Source: Pseudomonadota bacterium (lineage in GTDB: Bacteria; Myxococcota_A; Bradymonadia; UBA4248). From it: a stretch of DNA of 37,749 nt. The DNA is taken from positions 1 through 37,749 of the forward strand of contig JAFRYG010000021.1 in the NCBI GenBank assembly GCA_017441205.1, given 5' to 3'. The position numbers and the translations under genes were made by a program. Position 1 is the stretch's first letter. Each line of letters begins with the position of its first letter. This document shows, one piece after another, positions 27,001 through 34,402 of this stretch. The notes under the pieces are model-generated. The model did not search any database. It was not told the origin of the DNA and saw only the letters and a list, made by a program, of their open reading frames with translations.

Positions 27001-27575
27001 TTGGGATGCGCAGGCGAAAAGACATCCATGATACCGCCGCGCATTGCGAAAGTGCCCGGAGTATCGACTTCCTGAGCCTGCGTGTAACCGAGTTCAAGCA
27101 ATCGTTTTTTGAGATCGGACGGTTCGCAGGTCTCGTGCGTGCGAAGCAAAAACGTATTCTTTTCGAGTTCCGGCTTCGGGATGCATTTGCGCGCAGCCGT
27201 ATTGAAACTCGCCATGACGATGCGCGGGTGATCGTTGTGCATCCGATGCAGTGCATGCATGCGGGCGGCAACCTGCCGGCGGTTCTGGGCAATGCCGCTG
27301 TAAATACCGGCCTGGATTTCGGGAACGAGAACGGCTTCGGAGGCCGCCCGTTTTGAAAAGAACCCGAGGTTATCCCTGAGCTGCGTGAGAATTGCATCGT
27401 CGGAAGCCAAAATGACGAGCGGTCGTTTTTGAGTCCGATACAATTCGGCAATCAAAATTGCCGTCGAAGCGGGATTGAGGCCGCGCACATTTACAGGACT
27501 CGGGCGTTCCAGGGATGCGAGGATATCGTTGAGGCCAAATTCATGCAGATTACAGAGTCGTTCTTTTTCGCGCAT
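24057..27575 (-). CDS. mfd: Transcription-repair coupling factor Mfd
   Basis: 1172 residues, normal for Mfd. It removes RNA polymerase stalled at DNA lesions and recruits UvrA. In order: a UvrB-like N-terminal module (MRGGIMDVFSPAHPNAIRIE), the RNA-polymerase-interaction domain (GDYVVHADHGIGQYQG), then helicase motifs I (CGDVGFGKTE), II (IVDEEHRFGV), III (MTATPIPRT), V (TTIIESGIDIPSANC) and VI (QIRGRVGRS), and a C-terminal TRCF domain. The ATG ending at 27575 has no clear Shine-Dalgarno, but an in-frame TGA lies three codons upstream, so no ATG further up is possible. It stands alone, followed by module copy 2. A relic of residues 796-841 of a second copy lies at 20154-20288. Confidence 0.97.
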   Translation of the reverse strand: MREKERLCNLHEFGLNDILASLERPSPVNVRGLNPASTAILIAELYRTQKRPLVILASDDAILTQLRDNLGFFSKRAASEAVLVPEIQAGIYSGIAQNRRQVAARMHALHRMHNDHPRIVMASFNTAARKCIPKPELEKNTFLLRTHETCEPSDLKKRLLELGYTQAQEVDTPGTFAMRGGIMDVFSPAHPNAIRIEFFGDEIEEIRSFDADSQKTIEKRADAIILPASEIILSTTNIERAVANMSSWADELEWPSQLLRQNREKVDDRVLFWGIQALMPSYYDQTASLLEYFEPNAVYLWLEPDLCIDTLHKSASLLEKQYQHALDDKRLVAPPHEHVISSETICDFLHQQKILYSGLALEFGANSEDFAWFDSLENTDLIAQRRQMSAQRSEDFLKVFAEYLAEWETVYGEIAIVAHSSGMIERIKTMFRPLSIPVTVMDRPFNLIEDRQPPAHGVHLYQGNLSSGCRHALKSLAIITESDLFGAKTHRSAAKKLDDSHVLTSFRDLKAGDYVVHADHGIGQYQGLVTLTVGGITGDFLHIVYAEAGKLYIPVQRLKSVQKYAGAEKPTRLDKLGGGAWERTKEKVRQNVKKLAIDLIDLYARRQSRSGFAFSERDPFFQAFEDDFPYEETPDQAKAIESVLEDMHKPRPMERLICGDVGFGKTEVAMRAAMRAVLDGKQVAVLVPTTILAEQHYENFIKRFEGHPVTIESLNRFRKPKQIKQILADLAIGKVDIVIGTHRLLSKDVVFKSLGLLIVDEEHRFGVAHKERIKTIAEGVDCLTMTATPIPRTFQMCLGGLKDLSVIETPPSDRLAIHTLVAKMSDSLIAEAIENELGRGGQVYFLHNRVEELPEYFDRIQRLVPKAKIVVAHGQMDEKDLESAMFRFIHHEVDVLLCTTIIESGIDIPSANCLIVSHAERFGLAQLYQIRGRVGRSSERAYCYLLTGKGELSDIARERLSAIERLTELGSGLEIAYLDLEMRGCGNLLGAEQSGNITAVGLDMYAELMQEAVEQLQGQATEMAIESEVNLPLSAYLSEDYISDVQMRLLFYKRMANAETIDQLYEIFGEIIDRFGPAPKEAHALKDTFELKIMLGALGIKSMDANYTSIILDLGENSRLDPAKLVSLITMHPKQYTIRQDQKLIRYLTKSESEALTETAAIYLDELKSRCY

Positions 27576-27883
27576 CAGAGATCAGGTATCGTCGGCTGCA
27601 AGCCAATTCATGCCGCAGCCATCCTATTGTGGGAAAGCAATTCATTCACCGACGCCGGCAGTGTCACCGAACGTCCGGAGGTCATTTACCACGTTGGAAG
27701 ATAATGACCAATATGAGTTGTTAGTCGTTAGTTGGTAATAGAGAGTGACAGAGACGTTCCGCAGAACGTCTGTAACCAATAAAATCAGACATGCCACGAA
27801 GGGGCATAACCACCAGCGTTCTGTAGGGACGTATATATAGCCCAGAGCCCCCCCGAGGGAAGTGAGGAATCAGGAAAATGAAG
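27576..27883. other. Gene-free stretch with one family-2 palindrome
   Basis: Holds AGACGTTC-CGCA-GAACGTCT (27752-27771), a family-2 palindrome. A 25-codon minus-strand frame with no recognisable family lies just upstream of mfd. Nothing else is supported. Confidence 0.5.
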
Positions 27884-27918
27884 AAAACCCGATTGCCGTC
27901 GAACGGCAACCGGGTTTT
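27884..27918. terminator. Bidirectional intrinsic terminator
   Basis: AAAACCCG-ATTGCCGT, loop CGA, ACGGCAA-CCGGGTTTT: a long stem with A/T tracts on both sides. It serves the minus-strand lipoprotein gene ending at 27945. Confidence 0.8.
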
Positions 27919-27944
27919 GCTTGAATCAGCAAACGAGACTCGGA

Positions 27945-29420
27945 TTATTTGGAAGTCGAAATTTCTTCATCTTTAACTTCGATGTATGCGCCGATACCTC
28001 CGAGCAGGATTTTGGCGGTTCGGCAAGTTCGTGGCTGCTTTTTCGTATTTGAAGGATCTGCAGGATTCTGAGCTAAATAACTATAGTAATCACTACAATC
28101 TGAGCTAAATTGTATCTTATCATCGTCACTCTTACTGTTAGGATTTTCTTTAGGCATGGATGTAGTTGTATCAACACTTATACAAAGGTTTTCATTGTTT
28201 ATGAACTTCGTTTTCAAAACATCAGCAGCAGTTTTGGAATAATTACAGAGAACATCTTCACATCCAATAACTTTTCTATATAGTTCATCACATGTCCAGT
28301 TGGGATTCTGGTTCCGATGCAGCAATTCGACTTTAACCTGATAGGCATCTGAACAATTTGTTCTTCCCTTAGCCATGTGTGCTTCGTAACTATCTGCGCT
28401 ATTGCCTTCTATACATTTTTGAACATCATATCTGGTATAAATACTGACATTATCTTTGCCGAGCGGAAAATCCAGTGAAGAAGCAGAAAGGGTCGTTGAA
28501 TTAATATGATCTTTAGCGCCCAGCGCATAGGAAGGCGCAGTCCAAAGCGTAAATTTCTCACCATCTTTCATCAATTTGGAATCATTGACGATAAATTCGA
28601 ATATGAAATTATGTTTTGTCCACTGACTCCCCGCATTGACGAGCAAAGTGAACGGAATCTGATTTTCCATATCGAGCTGATAACAACCTGATTTAACACG
28701 AAGATCATAATCATTCTTATGAACATCTTCATATTTTCCAGTTATCTCTGCAGCACTGCCTTCCTCAGTGCCAGCAAGAGCATCATGCATTTGAATCAGA
28801 TATGGACAGGTAATGACATGTTCAATTGGAAGCGAAACTGTGAATGCACTTCCCAGAAAATCGCCTACATCTTTTCTGATATCACTGATGGGGCCGACAT
28901 TCCATGCCTTTCCAACCTCTTCCGGCGGCGTCAGCTGAAGAGCTTTAAAGCATTTGCCGCTATTGTTGCCCGGACAATCGATGACAGGACGGCAGGTACC
29001 GGAATCACAAACGTTGCCAGCCGAACAATCCGCAGCTACTTTACAACCGCATTTTCCTTCATTACAAATATTTGCCTGACATTCAGTACCTGTGCTGCAT
29101 TCTTCGCCCCCAAAAGCCAATCGGATACATTTCTTTTGGGCAGAATCACACATATTACTGATACATTCGCTATGCTCACTGCATGCTTCCTGTGAACCTT
29201 TCTTATTCTCGCAAGTACCAGTGTTCCTATTGCAATATTTAGCATTGCCGCATGTTATGCTGCATACTTGGGCATTATTATTAGACCCGCCGTTAGACCC
29301 GCCTCCGTTGACATTATCATCACCTTCATCTTCATCCGGGCTACATCCAACAAACCCCACACTGCAAAGAACAAAAATCCCCGCCACACACAAAGAAAAA
29401 ATGGAAAACCGTTCTCTCAT
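27945..29420 (-). CDS. Cys-rich lipoprotein of unknown function
   Basis: Start at the ATG ending at 29420, with AGGAG upstream; an earlier in-frame ATG at 29438 is less well placed. The signal MRERFSIFSLCVAGIFVLCS ends in a lipobox at GFVGC. A Gly/Asn/Ser-rich acidic linker follows, then four short EGF- or knottin-like Cys clusters to about residue 155 (CSEHSECISNMCDSAQKKC and CKVAADCSAGNVCDSGTC types). The remaining 330 residues form a mixed domain with scattered Cys (VKSGCYQLDMENQIPFTLLV, FIFEFIVNDSKLMKDGEKF) and no known family. It is a likely surface protein with a disulfide-rich stalk and a beta-rich head. It is monocistronic, between a palindromic leader and a terminator. AT content of the head domain is higher than in neighbouring genes. 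Confidence 0.8.
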   Translation of the reverse strand: MRERFSIFSLCVAGIFVLCSVGFVGCSPDEDEGDDNVNGGGSNGGSNNNAQVCSITCGNAKYCNRNTGTCENKKGSQEACSEHSECISNMCDSAQKKCIRLAFGGEECSTGTECQANICNEGKCGCKVAADCSAGNVCDSGTCRPVIDCPGNNSGKCFKALQLTPPEEVGKAWNVGPISDIRKDVGDFLGSAFTVSLPIEHVITCPYLIQMHDALAGTEEGSAAEITGKYEDVHKNDYDLRVKSGCYQLDMENQIPFTLLVNAGSQWTKHNFIFEFIVNDSKLMKDGEKFTLWTAPSYALGAKDHINSTTLSASSLDFPLGKDNVSIYTRYDVQKCIEGNSADSYEAHMAKGRTNCSDAYQVKVELLHRNQNPNWTCDELYRKVIGCEDVLCNYSKTAADVLKTKFINNENLCISVDTTTSMPKENPNSKSDDDKIQFSSDCSDYYSYLAQNPADPSNTKKQPRTCRTAKILLGGIGAYIEVKDEEISTSK

Positions 29421-29473
29421 CTTATTCTCCTGACACATACAGGCATCAAAAGCCTAAATATCGTATATTTTTC

Positions 29474-29495
29474 AAAGAGTTATTGTTAACTCTTT
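29474..29495. promoter_or_regulatory. Palindromic site in the leader of the Cys-rich lipoprotein gene
   Basis: AAAGAGTTA and TAACTCTTT form perfect 9-bp arms around 4 nt, about 54 nt upstream of the start codon. It looks like an operator for a dimeric regulator or a leader hairpin. It does not belong to the dispersed families. Confidence 0.4.
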
Positions 29496-29624
29496 CGTTC
29501 ATTTTAGATAATTTGGAGTGTAAATCAAGAAACGATACTTTTGCCATACAAAAAAATAGACTTCGAGGGACGATTTGCTTCAAAGTATCGCGATTTGCTT
29601 TATTTTACGTGCGGCATATGCCCG

Positions 29625-29740
29625 TAAGAGACGTTCCAGGGAACGTCTCTTATCTGGTGCGACTGCATTGGAACGCACGTTTGGTTGCCTGATATTACGT
29701 ATGGTGCCTGGTTTTGGAGACGTTCCACGAAACGTCTCCA
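29625..29740. repeat. Two family-2 palindromes downstream of pnp
   Basis: 29625-29652 has perfect 13-bp arms (TAAGAGACGTTCC) around 2 nt. 29715-29740 has 10-bp arms (TGGAGACGTT) around 6 nt. Both keep GAGACGT/ACGTCTC with different inner pairs. The gap 29421-29770 holds no gene. Confidence 0.75.
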
Positions 29741-29770
29741 CTTGTGGCGATCATATTGGGGCGCATTAAT

Positions 29771-31870
29771 TTATTTTGCATTGGGCTGTTCGCCGATGGC
29801 AGCGCGGCGCGAAAGCTTGATCTTGCCGGAATGCGGGTCAACGGCGAGTACCTTGACGACGACCTGCTCACCTTCCTTGAGGACGTCGGTGACATTGTCG
29901 ACGTGACCATCGGTCAGCTCGGAGATGTGGCAAAGACCTTCGGTGCCTTCGAAGATTTTGATGAATGCACCGAAATCCATGATCTTGGTAACGGTTCCCA
30001 GATAGATTTCGCCGGGTTTGGCTTCGCGAACGATGCTGTTGATCATTTCGAGGGCCTTGTCGATGGCCATACCCTTATCGGAAGCGACCGTGACGGTACC
30101 ATCGTCCTCGACATTGACCTGAGCACCGGAAACTGCGCAGATATTCTTGATCGTCTTGCCGCCGGAACCAATGATTTCGCGGATCTTGCTGGGATCGATC
30201 TTGAGGGTTTCGATTCTCGGAGCATATTTGCTCTTCTTGTCGCGGGTTTCAGCGATTGCCGAAAGCATGCATCCGAGGATGTGTCTGCGGCCATCGTGAG
30301 CCTGTTTGAGGGCCTGAGCCATGATATCGCGGGAAATACCTGTAATTTTGATATCCATCTGGATGGCGGTGATGAGGTCTGCAGTACCGCAGACTTTGAA
30401 GTCCATGTCGCCGAGGTGATCTTCGTCGCCGAGGATATCGGTGAGCACTGCGATTTTATCGCCTTCCTTGATGAGTCCCATCGCGACGCCGGCGACCGGA
30501 GCCTTGATTTCCAGGCCTGCATCCATTGCGGCGAGCGTACCGCCGCAAACTGTAGCCATCGAACTGGAGCCGTTGGATTCGAGGATTTCGGAGACGATGC
30601 GCAGCGTGTAGGGATAATCGGGATCTGCCGTCGGCATGACCGACTGAAGTGCGCGTTCCGCGAGCATGCCGTGACCGATTTCGCGGCGACCGGGGCTGCG
30701 CAGGCCCTTGACTTCGCCGACGCTGAACGGCGGGAAATTGTAGTGCAGCATGAAGCGCTTGGAATACTGGCCTTTGAGTTCTTCGATGCGCTGATCATCG
30801 GTTGCAGTACCGATCGTAACGGTCACGAGGCCCTGGGTTTCGCCGCGCGTAAACAGAGCGGAACCATGGACGCGGGGAAGGATGCCGACTTCGCAGGTAA
30901 TCGGGCGAACCTGATCGAGGCGGCGGCCATCGATGCGGACGTGCTTGTCGGTAATCAGATTGCGCATCAGATGATATTTGGCATCTTCGTAGGCAGCGAT
31001 GATTTCGCCTTTGCGTTCGCCGAATTCTTCGGCATTTTCGTCGACGATGCGTTTGCCGAGTTCATCGAGAGCAGCATAGCGTTCGAGTTTTGCAGGAATC
31101 GTCATGGCCTTCATGATATCGTCATTGTAACGGGCGACGAGATCGACGATGGCAGGATCGGCTTCGGGAGCCTGGAAAGCGATTTTGGGTTTGCCGACGG
31201 CAGCAGCCATGCGACGCTGAACGGCGAGGATGTCCTGAACGGCATTGGAACCGAAATCCATGGCATCGAGGAATTCGGATTCGGTGAGTCCTTCGGTTTC
31301 GCCTTCTACCATGACGATGGCTTTTTCGCTGGCAACCATGACGATGTCGGTATCGGATTTTTCGCGTTCATCGTTGGTGGGATTGGCAATCCACTGACCA
31401 TTGATGCGGCCGATGCGGACGCCTGCGACCGGGCCATCCCAGGGCAGATTCGAGAGCATCAGGGCTGCCGAAGCACCCGTAATGGCGACGACATCGGGTT
31501 CATTGTCGGGATCGTAGCTGACGACCGTGGCAATGACCTGGACTTCGTCTTTGAATCCTTCGGGGAAAAGCGGACGGCAGGGACGATCGATGAGGCGGCT
31601 GACGAGTGTTTCGTGTTCGCCCTGACGACCTTCGCGGCGGCCATAGGAACCGGGGATGCGGCCTGCGGCGTACATTTTTTCGACATATTCACAGGTCAGG
31701 GGGAAGAAATCCTGATTGCTGTCGCAGGGTTTTGTGCAGCAGGTCACGATGACGACTGTATCGCCGCTCTGAATCATGACGGAGCCGGCAGCCTGTTTTG
31801 CGACGCGTCCGGTTTCGATGGAAATTTCGTGATTGCCGATGAGGGCGGATTCTTTAATGATACGAGCCAT
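29771..31870 (-). CDS. pnp: Polyribonucleotide nucleotidyltransferase (PNPase)
   Basis: Start at the ATG ending at 31870, with AAAGGAG 6 nt upstream and the standard N-terminus MARIIKESALIGNHEISIET. An in-frame ATG at 31918 adds 16 unlikely residues. 699 residues, normal length. PNPase degrades RNA 3' to 5' with phosphate and acts in the degradosome. Domains: RNase PH 1 (GSYGRREGRQGEHETLVSR), helical linker, catalytic RNase PH 2 (FPPFSVGEVKGLRSPGRRE, ILESNGSSSMATVCGG, LGDEDHLGDMDFKV), KH with GSGG in REIIGSGGKTIKNI, and C-terminal S1 (LGTVTKIMDFGAFIKIFEG). It follows rpsO, the classic rpsO-pnp order, with a 247-bp gap. Confidence 0.98.
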   Translation of the reverse strand: MARIIKESALIGNHEISIETGRVAKQAAGSVMIQSGDTVVIVTCCTKPCDSNQDFFPLTCEYVEKMYAAGRIPGSYGRREGRQGEHETLVSRLIDRPCRPLFPEGFKDEVQVIATVVSYDPDNEPDVVAITGASAALMLSNLPWDGPVAGVRIGRINGQWIANPTNDEREKSDTDIVMVASEKAIVMVEGETEGLTESEFLDAMDFGSNAVQDILAVQRRMAAAVGKPKIAFQAPEADPAIVDLVARYNDDIMKAMTIPAKLERYAALDELGKRIVDENAEEFGERKGEIIAAYEDAKYHLMRNLITDKHVRIDGRRLDQVRPITCEVGILPRVHGSALFTRGETQGLVTVTIGTATDDQRIEELKGQYSKRFMLHYNFPPFSVGEVKGLRSPGRREIGHGMLAERALQSVMPTADPDYPYTLRIVSEILESNGSSSMATVCGGTLAAMDAGLEIKAPVAGVAMGLIKEGDKIAVLTDILGDEDHLGDMDFKVCGTADLITAIQMDIKITGISRDIMAQALKQAHDGRRHILGCMLSAIAETRDKKSKYAPRIETLKIDPSKIREIIGSGGKTIKNICAVSGAQVNVEDDGTVTVASDKGMAIDKALEMINSIVREAKPGEIYLGTVTKIMDFGAFIKIFEGTEGLCHISELTDGHVDNVTDVLKEGEQVVVKVLAVDPHSGKIKLSRRAAIGEQPNAK

Positions 31871-32052
31871 GAATAACTCCTTTATTGCGGCCGAATGATG
31901 ATGGCCATGTTGATTCAATGGGGTTACTCAAATGCACAATCAACTCAACCCGTTAAGATTAATGGGCTCAGGTCATTGCACAATCCGAACAACCCCGGGC
32001 AAAACCGGATAATACAAAAAAGGCCGTCCAATGCGGGACAGCCGAGGGGGTA

Positions 32053-32081
32053 GTCGGCGTATTGGCAAAGCCAATAGCCGC
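32053..32081. repeat. Family-1 palindrome between rpsO and pnp
   Basis: GTCGGCGTATTGGC, AAA, GCCAATAGCCGC, reverse orientation. A second hairpin (GGGGGAGG...CCCCCTCCCC, 32085-32105) lies next to it, directly after rpsO. Together they may attenuate or process the rpsO-pnp transcript, as hairpins at this place do in other bacteria. Confidence 0.65.
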
Positions 32082-32117
32082 GCAGGGGGAGGCTTCCCCC
32101 TCCCCAAAAAACAAGTC

Positions 32118-32384
32118 TTACTTACGAAGACCGAGGCGAACGATCAGTTCGCGATAGCGCTGAACATCAGTTTCCTTGAGGTAATCGAGGAGACGACGAC
32201 GACGACCAACGAGCATCAGCAGACCACGACGGCTGTGATGGTCATTTTTGTTGGATTTGAAGTGTTCGGTCAGGACGTTGATGCGTTCGGTCAGAAGAGA
32301 AATCTGAACCTCGGGTGAACCGGTATCACCTTCGTGACGACCAAATTTGCTGACGATTTCGGCTTTAACTGTACGATGAAGCAT
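32118..32384 (-). CDS. rpsO: 30S ribosomal protein S15
   Basis: Start at the ATG ending at 32384 ([15 protein letters not shown]), with GGAG 6 nt upstream, giving 88 residues as in other S15 proteins; upstream in-frame ATGs would add 4-14 extra residues. S15 motifs are plain: [51 protein letters not shown] end. S15 binds 16S rRNA helices 20-22 and nucleates the platform. It is upstream of pnp on the same strand, separated by hairpins. Confidence 0.97.
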   Translation of the reverse strand: MLHRTVKAEIVSKFGRHEGDTGSPEVQISLLTERINVLTEHFKSNKNDHHSRRGLLMLVGRRRRLLDYLKETDVQRYRELIVRLGLRK

Positions 32385-32510
32385 TCTTTTCTCCATAAGC
32401 ATATTGGCAACATTGCCGCGCGGCACGGAAACACCCTCTGCCGCAGAACTTTCGGAAATTCAGGCAAATCCGGGCTTAGGACCAGACTCCCTAATGCCGA
32501 AAGCGCGCGC

Positions 32511-32539
32511 TATTTACATCCAGATTGCGCAAAGGTCAA
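32511..32539 (-). promoter_or_regulatory. Possible promoter of rpsO-pnp
   Basis: On the minus strand TTGACC and TAAATA are 17 bp apart, about 130 bp upstream of rpsO. The -35 is good and the -10 is poor. Confidence 0.35.
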
Positions 32540-32567
32540 CTAATTAGTTAGTTATTGGGGATTGGAG

Positions 32568-32587
32568 AGACGTGTCGCGACACGTCT
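32568..32587. repeat. Family-2 palindrome
   Basis: A perfect 20-bp palindrome, AGACGTGTCG then CGACACGTCT, between divergent rpsO and the M48-like gene. The remaining gap (32385-32698) shows only the possible rpsO promoter. Confidence 0.75.
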
Positions 32588-32698
32588 GCACAGAATTATC
32601 GTTAGAGACATTCCTTTACAAAGCGAACGGATTGGATAAAATATCGCGTCCGGGCACCTGAATCGGTGCAGAATGTGATCACCCCCCTATCATTATAT

Positions 32699-33514
32699 AT
32701 GTTTGATTTTCAGTCGTACGTACAGCGCCGGCAGGCGAATCCGAGCAGGATTCCCGTCCGCATTCAGAACTATGCCTATATCGAGGATATCGAGCATCTG
32801 CGTCAGATATCGGAACATGATCTGATCCATCAGGCCGTGAGTCTCGGGCTTCGGGCCTGGCAGTTTGCCGAGGGCAGGAAGCTCAAATCGAAGTCGAAAC
32901 CGATCGACGAATCATTTGAGCGCATTTCAAAAGCCTGGCTGGAAACCTGCTTTACATTCAATCACCAGTCGCTTTTGCTGAAATTTATACCGACGCAGCG
33001 CAGGCTTTTTGAATCCTACGGTGGTCAGGACGGCGTATTTTTTGGTCTTTCAAATGATGCCGTCAACCTGCCCTCGCCTGCGCTCAAATTTCTTTTTGGC
33101 CGTGGAATTGGCGCGCTCGACAACGGCCATGTGCCCTATCTGACGCTGAGCCGTTTTTTTGACGACATGACGCGCGGACTGTGGAATTTTGCCGCGCAGA
33201 TTCCGGATGCACTGATTCACTGGCGCCGAAGTGCCGAAATCACCGAGGATCGCGCAGGTCTTCTGGCTTCCCGCGACATCAGTGCCGCCATTATGTCGAT
33301 GATGCGAATGAATCTGGACTGGGACAATGCCGAGATCATGCGCGAAATCCGACGCTATCACGAAGGCCTGGATGTCGACTGGGGAGATCCCGAAATTGAG
33401 AAGCGCGTCAAAGCACTTGAAATCTTTATGAAATCCTGCATTTATCTGCGTTCCGGCGGTCTTTCGATGGATGAAACCGATGCGCAGGTCAGTCAGATTT
33501 TTGGTATTTTCTGA
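32699..33514 (+). CDS. M48-type peptidase homologue lacking the HExxH zinc site
   Basis: Two in-frame starts are possible: GTG 32666 and ATG 32699. Neither has a clear ribosome-binding site; ATG is preferred. The 271-residue protein has no signal peptide or membrane segment. Its middle reads ALKFLFGRGIGALDNGHVPY then LTLSRFF, which aligns with the M48 pattern FVLGHELGHxxxGHVPYxTL; the zinc-binding H, E and H positions are R135, G136 and A139. The downstream RSAEITEDRAGLLASRD matches the M48 third-ligand motif and keeps E180. It therefore looks like a pseudo-peptidase, perhaps a binding or regulatory protein. Family assignment is from recalled motifs. Partners are not evident: the neighbours are rpsO (divergent) and a HAD phosphatase behind hairpins. 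Confidence 0.75.
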   Translation: MFDFQSYVQRRQANPSRIPVRIQNYAYIEDIEHLRQISEHDLIHQAVSLGLRAWQFAEGRKLKSKSKPIDESFERISKAWLETCFTFNHQSLLLKFIPTQRRLFESYGGQDGVFFGLSNDAVNLPSPALKFLFGRGIGALDNGHVPYLTLSRFFDDMTRGLWNFAAQIPDALIHWRRSAEITEDRAGLLASRDISAAIMSMMRMNLDWDNAEIMREIRRYHEGLDVDWGDPEIEKRVKALEIFMKSCIYLRSGGLSMDETDAQVSQIFGIF

Positions 33515-33594
33515 CGGCCGCTATTGGCCTTTTGGGCCAATACGCCGGCCGCGCTCCGGCTATGGGCCGAGCCCATACGCCTGCGCATTTTTTT
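33515..33594. terminator. Two family-1 palindromes ending in a T run
   Basis: 33515-33551 is CGGCCGCTATTGGCC, loop, GGCCAATACGCCGGCCG. 33556-33582 is CCGGCTATGGGC, CGA, GCCCATACGCC. A T run at 33588-33594 follows the second. The inner stems TTGGCC/GGCCAA and TGGGC/GCCCA differ but pair, and GGCTA or GCTA with TACGCC is kept. Confidence 0.65.
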
Positions 33595-33606
33595 GGACGA
33601 ACAGAC

Positions 33607-34278
33607 ATGACACAAGTTTTGAAAGCGCTGATTTGGGATATGGATGGCACGCTCCTGAACACGCTCGACGACATCATTGATTCATGCAATGAGACGCTGC
33701 GTGCGTGGAATCTTCCGGAACGTCCCAAACCCGAGATGATTACATTCATCGGTTATGGTGCCAGACATCTTTGCCATAAAGCGAGTGGTCTGGAGGGGGA
33801 AGATTTGACGAAATTCCTGAAAGATTACCGTGGGCGGGCGATGAGCCGGAATGATCCCAGGACGCGCATTTATCCGGGGATTGCAGAAATTCTGCACGAC
33901 ACGCACGATGCAGGTATCAAGCACGGTATCTATACGAACAAGCCGCAGAACTGGTGTGCCAAACTGACAGAAAAATTTTTTGGCAATGATTTGTTTGACG
34001 AAATCGTGGGCGTCGAAGAAGGCAGTGTGCTCAAGCCTTCTGCGGAAGGCATTTTCGGGATGTGCCGAAAGTGGGGACTGAAACCGTCTGAAGTTGCCAT
34101 GATAGGAGATTCTCCGGTTGACTGGGAAACATCCGTGAATGCAGAGTGCTTCGGCATCTGTGTCAGCTGGGGATTTCGCAGTCGGGAAATTCTTGAAAAC
34201 TGCGGTGCATCCTGTATTGTTGACGATATAATGGAACTTCGCCATGTACTGAAAGAGAAAAGCATTTCAATAAGTTGA
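33607..34278 (+). CDS. HAD-family phosphatase (phosphoglycolate phosphatase-like)
   Basis: Start at ATG 33607, with a weak GGA-type site about 10 nt upstream; the frame runs further up only through the hairpins. 223 residues. HAD motifs: I WDMDGTLL (nucleophile Asp), II YTNKP, III LKPS, IV MIGDSPVDWETSVNA. A helical C1 cap lies between motifs I and II, as in Gph/PGPase (COG0546), which removes 2-phosphoglycolate, though pyrophosphatase (PpaX) and other small phosphate esters are alternatives. Cytosolic. It may be read together with the M48-like gene upstream, but the hairpins and T run argue for separate transcription. Confidence 0.9.
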   Translation: MTQVLKALIWDMDGTLLNTLDDIIDSCNETLRAWNLPERPKPEMITFIGYGARHLCHKASGLEGEDLTKFLKDYRGRAMSRNDPRTRIYPGIAEILHDTHDAGIKHGIYTNKPQNWCAKLTEKFFGNDLFDEIVGVEEGSVLKPSAEGIFGMCRKWGLKPSEVAMIGDSPVDWETSVNAECFGICVSWGFRSREILENCGASCIVDDIMELRHVLKEKSISIS

Positions 34279-34296
34279 AGGGTGTAAATGCAATAC

Positions 34297-34325
34297 TTGC
34301 CATTTATACGTAATCATGGTAAAGT
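34297..34325 (+). promoter_or_regulatory. Possible promoter of the MopE-like lipoprotein gene
   Basis: TTGCCA (34297-34302) and TAAAGT (34320-34325) with a 17-bp spacer, about 75 nt before the start codon. Confidence 0.4.
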
Positions 34326-34402
34326 AATGCTTGTTTTATAAGCGTAAAAAATTGCGCTTTCCATAATTAGACATTTAGCCGAACTGGCCAAAGAGGTTAG
34401 AA

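Noticed and set aside
29714..31876. 720-codon frame antisense to pnp
   Set aside because: Mirror of a clear PNPase gene with strong codon bias; its product is low-complexity and matches nothing known to me.
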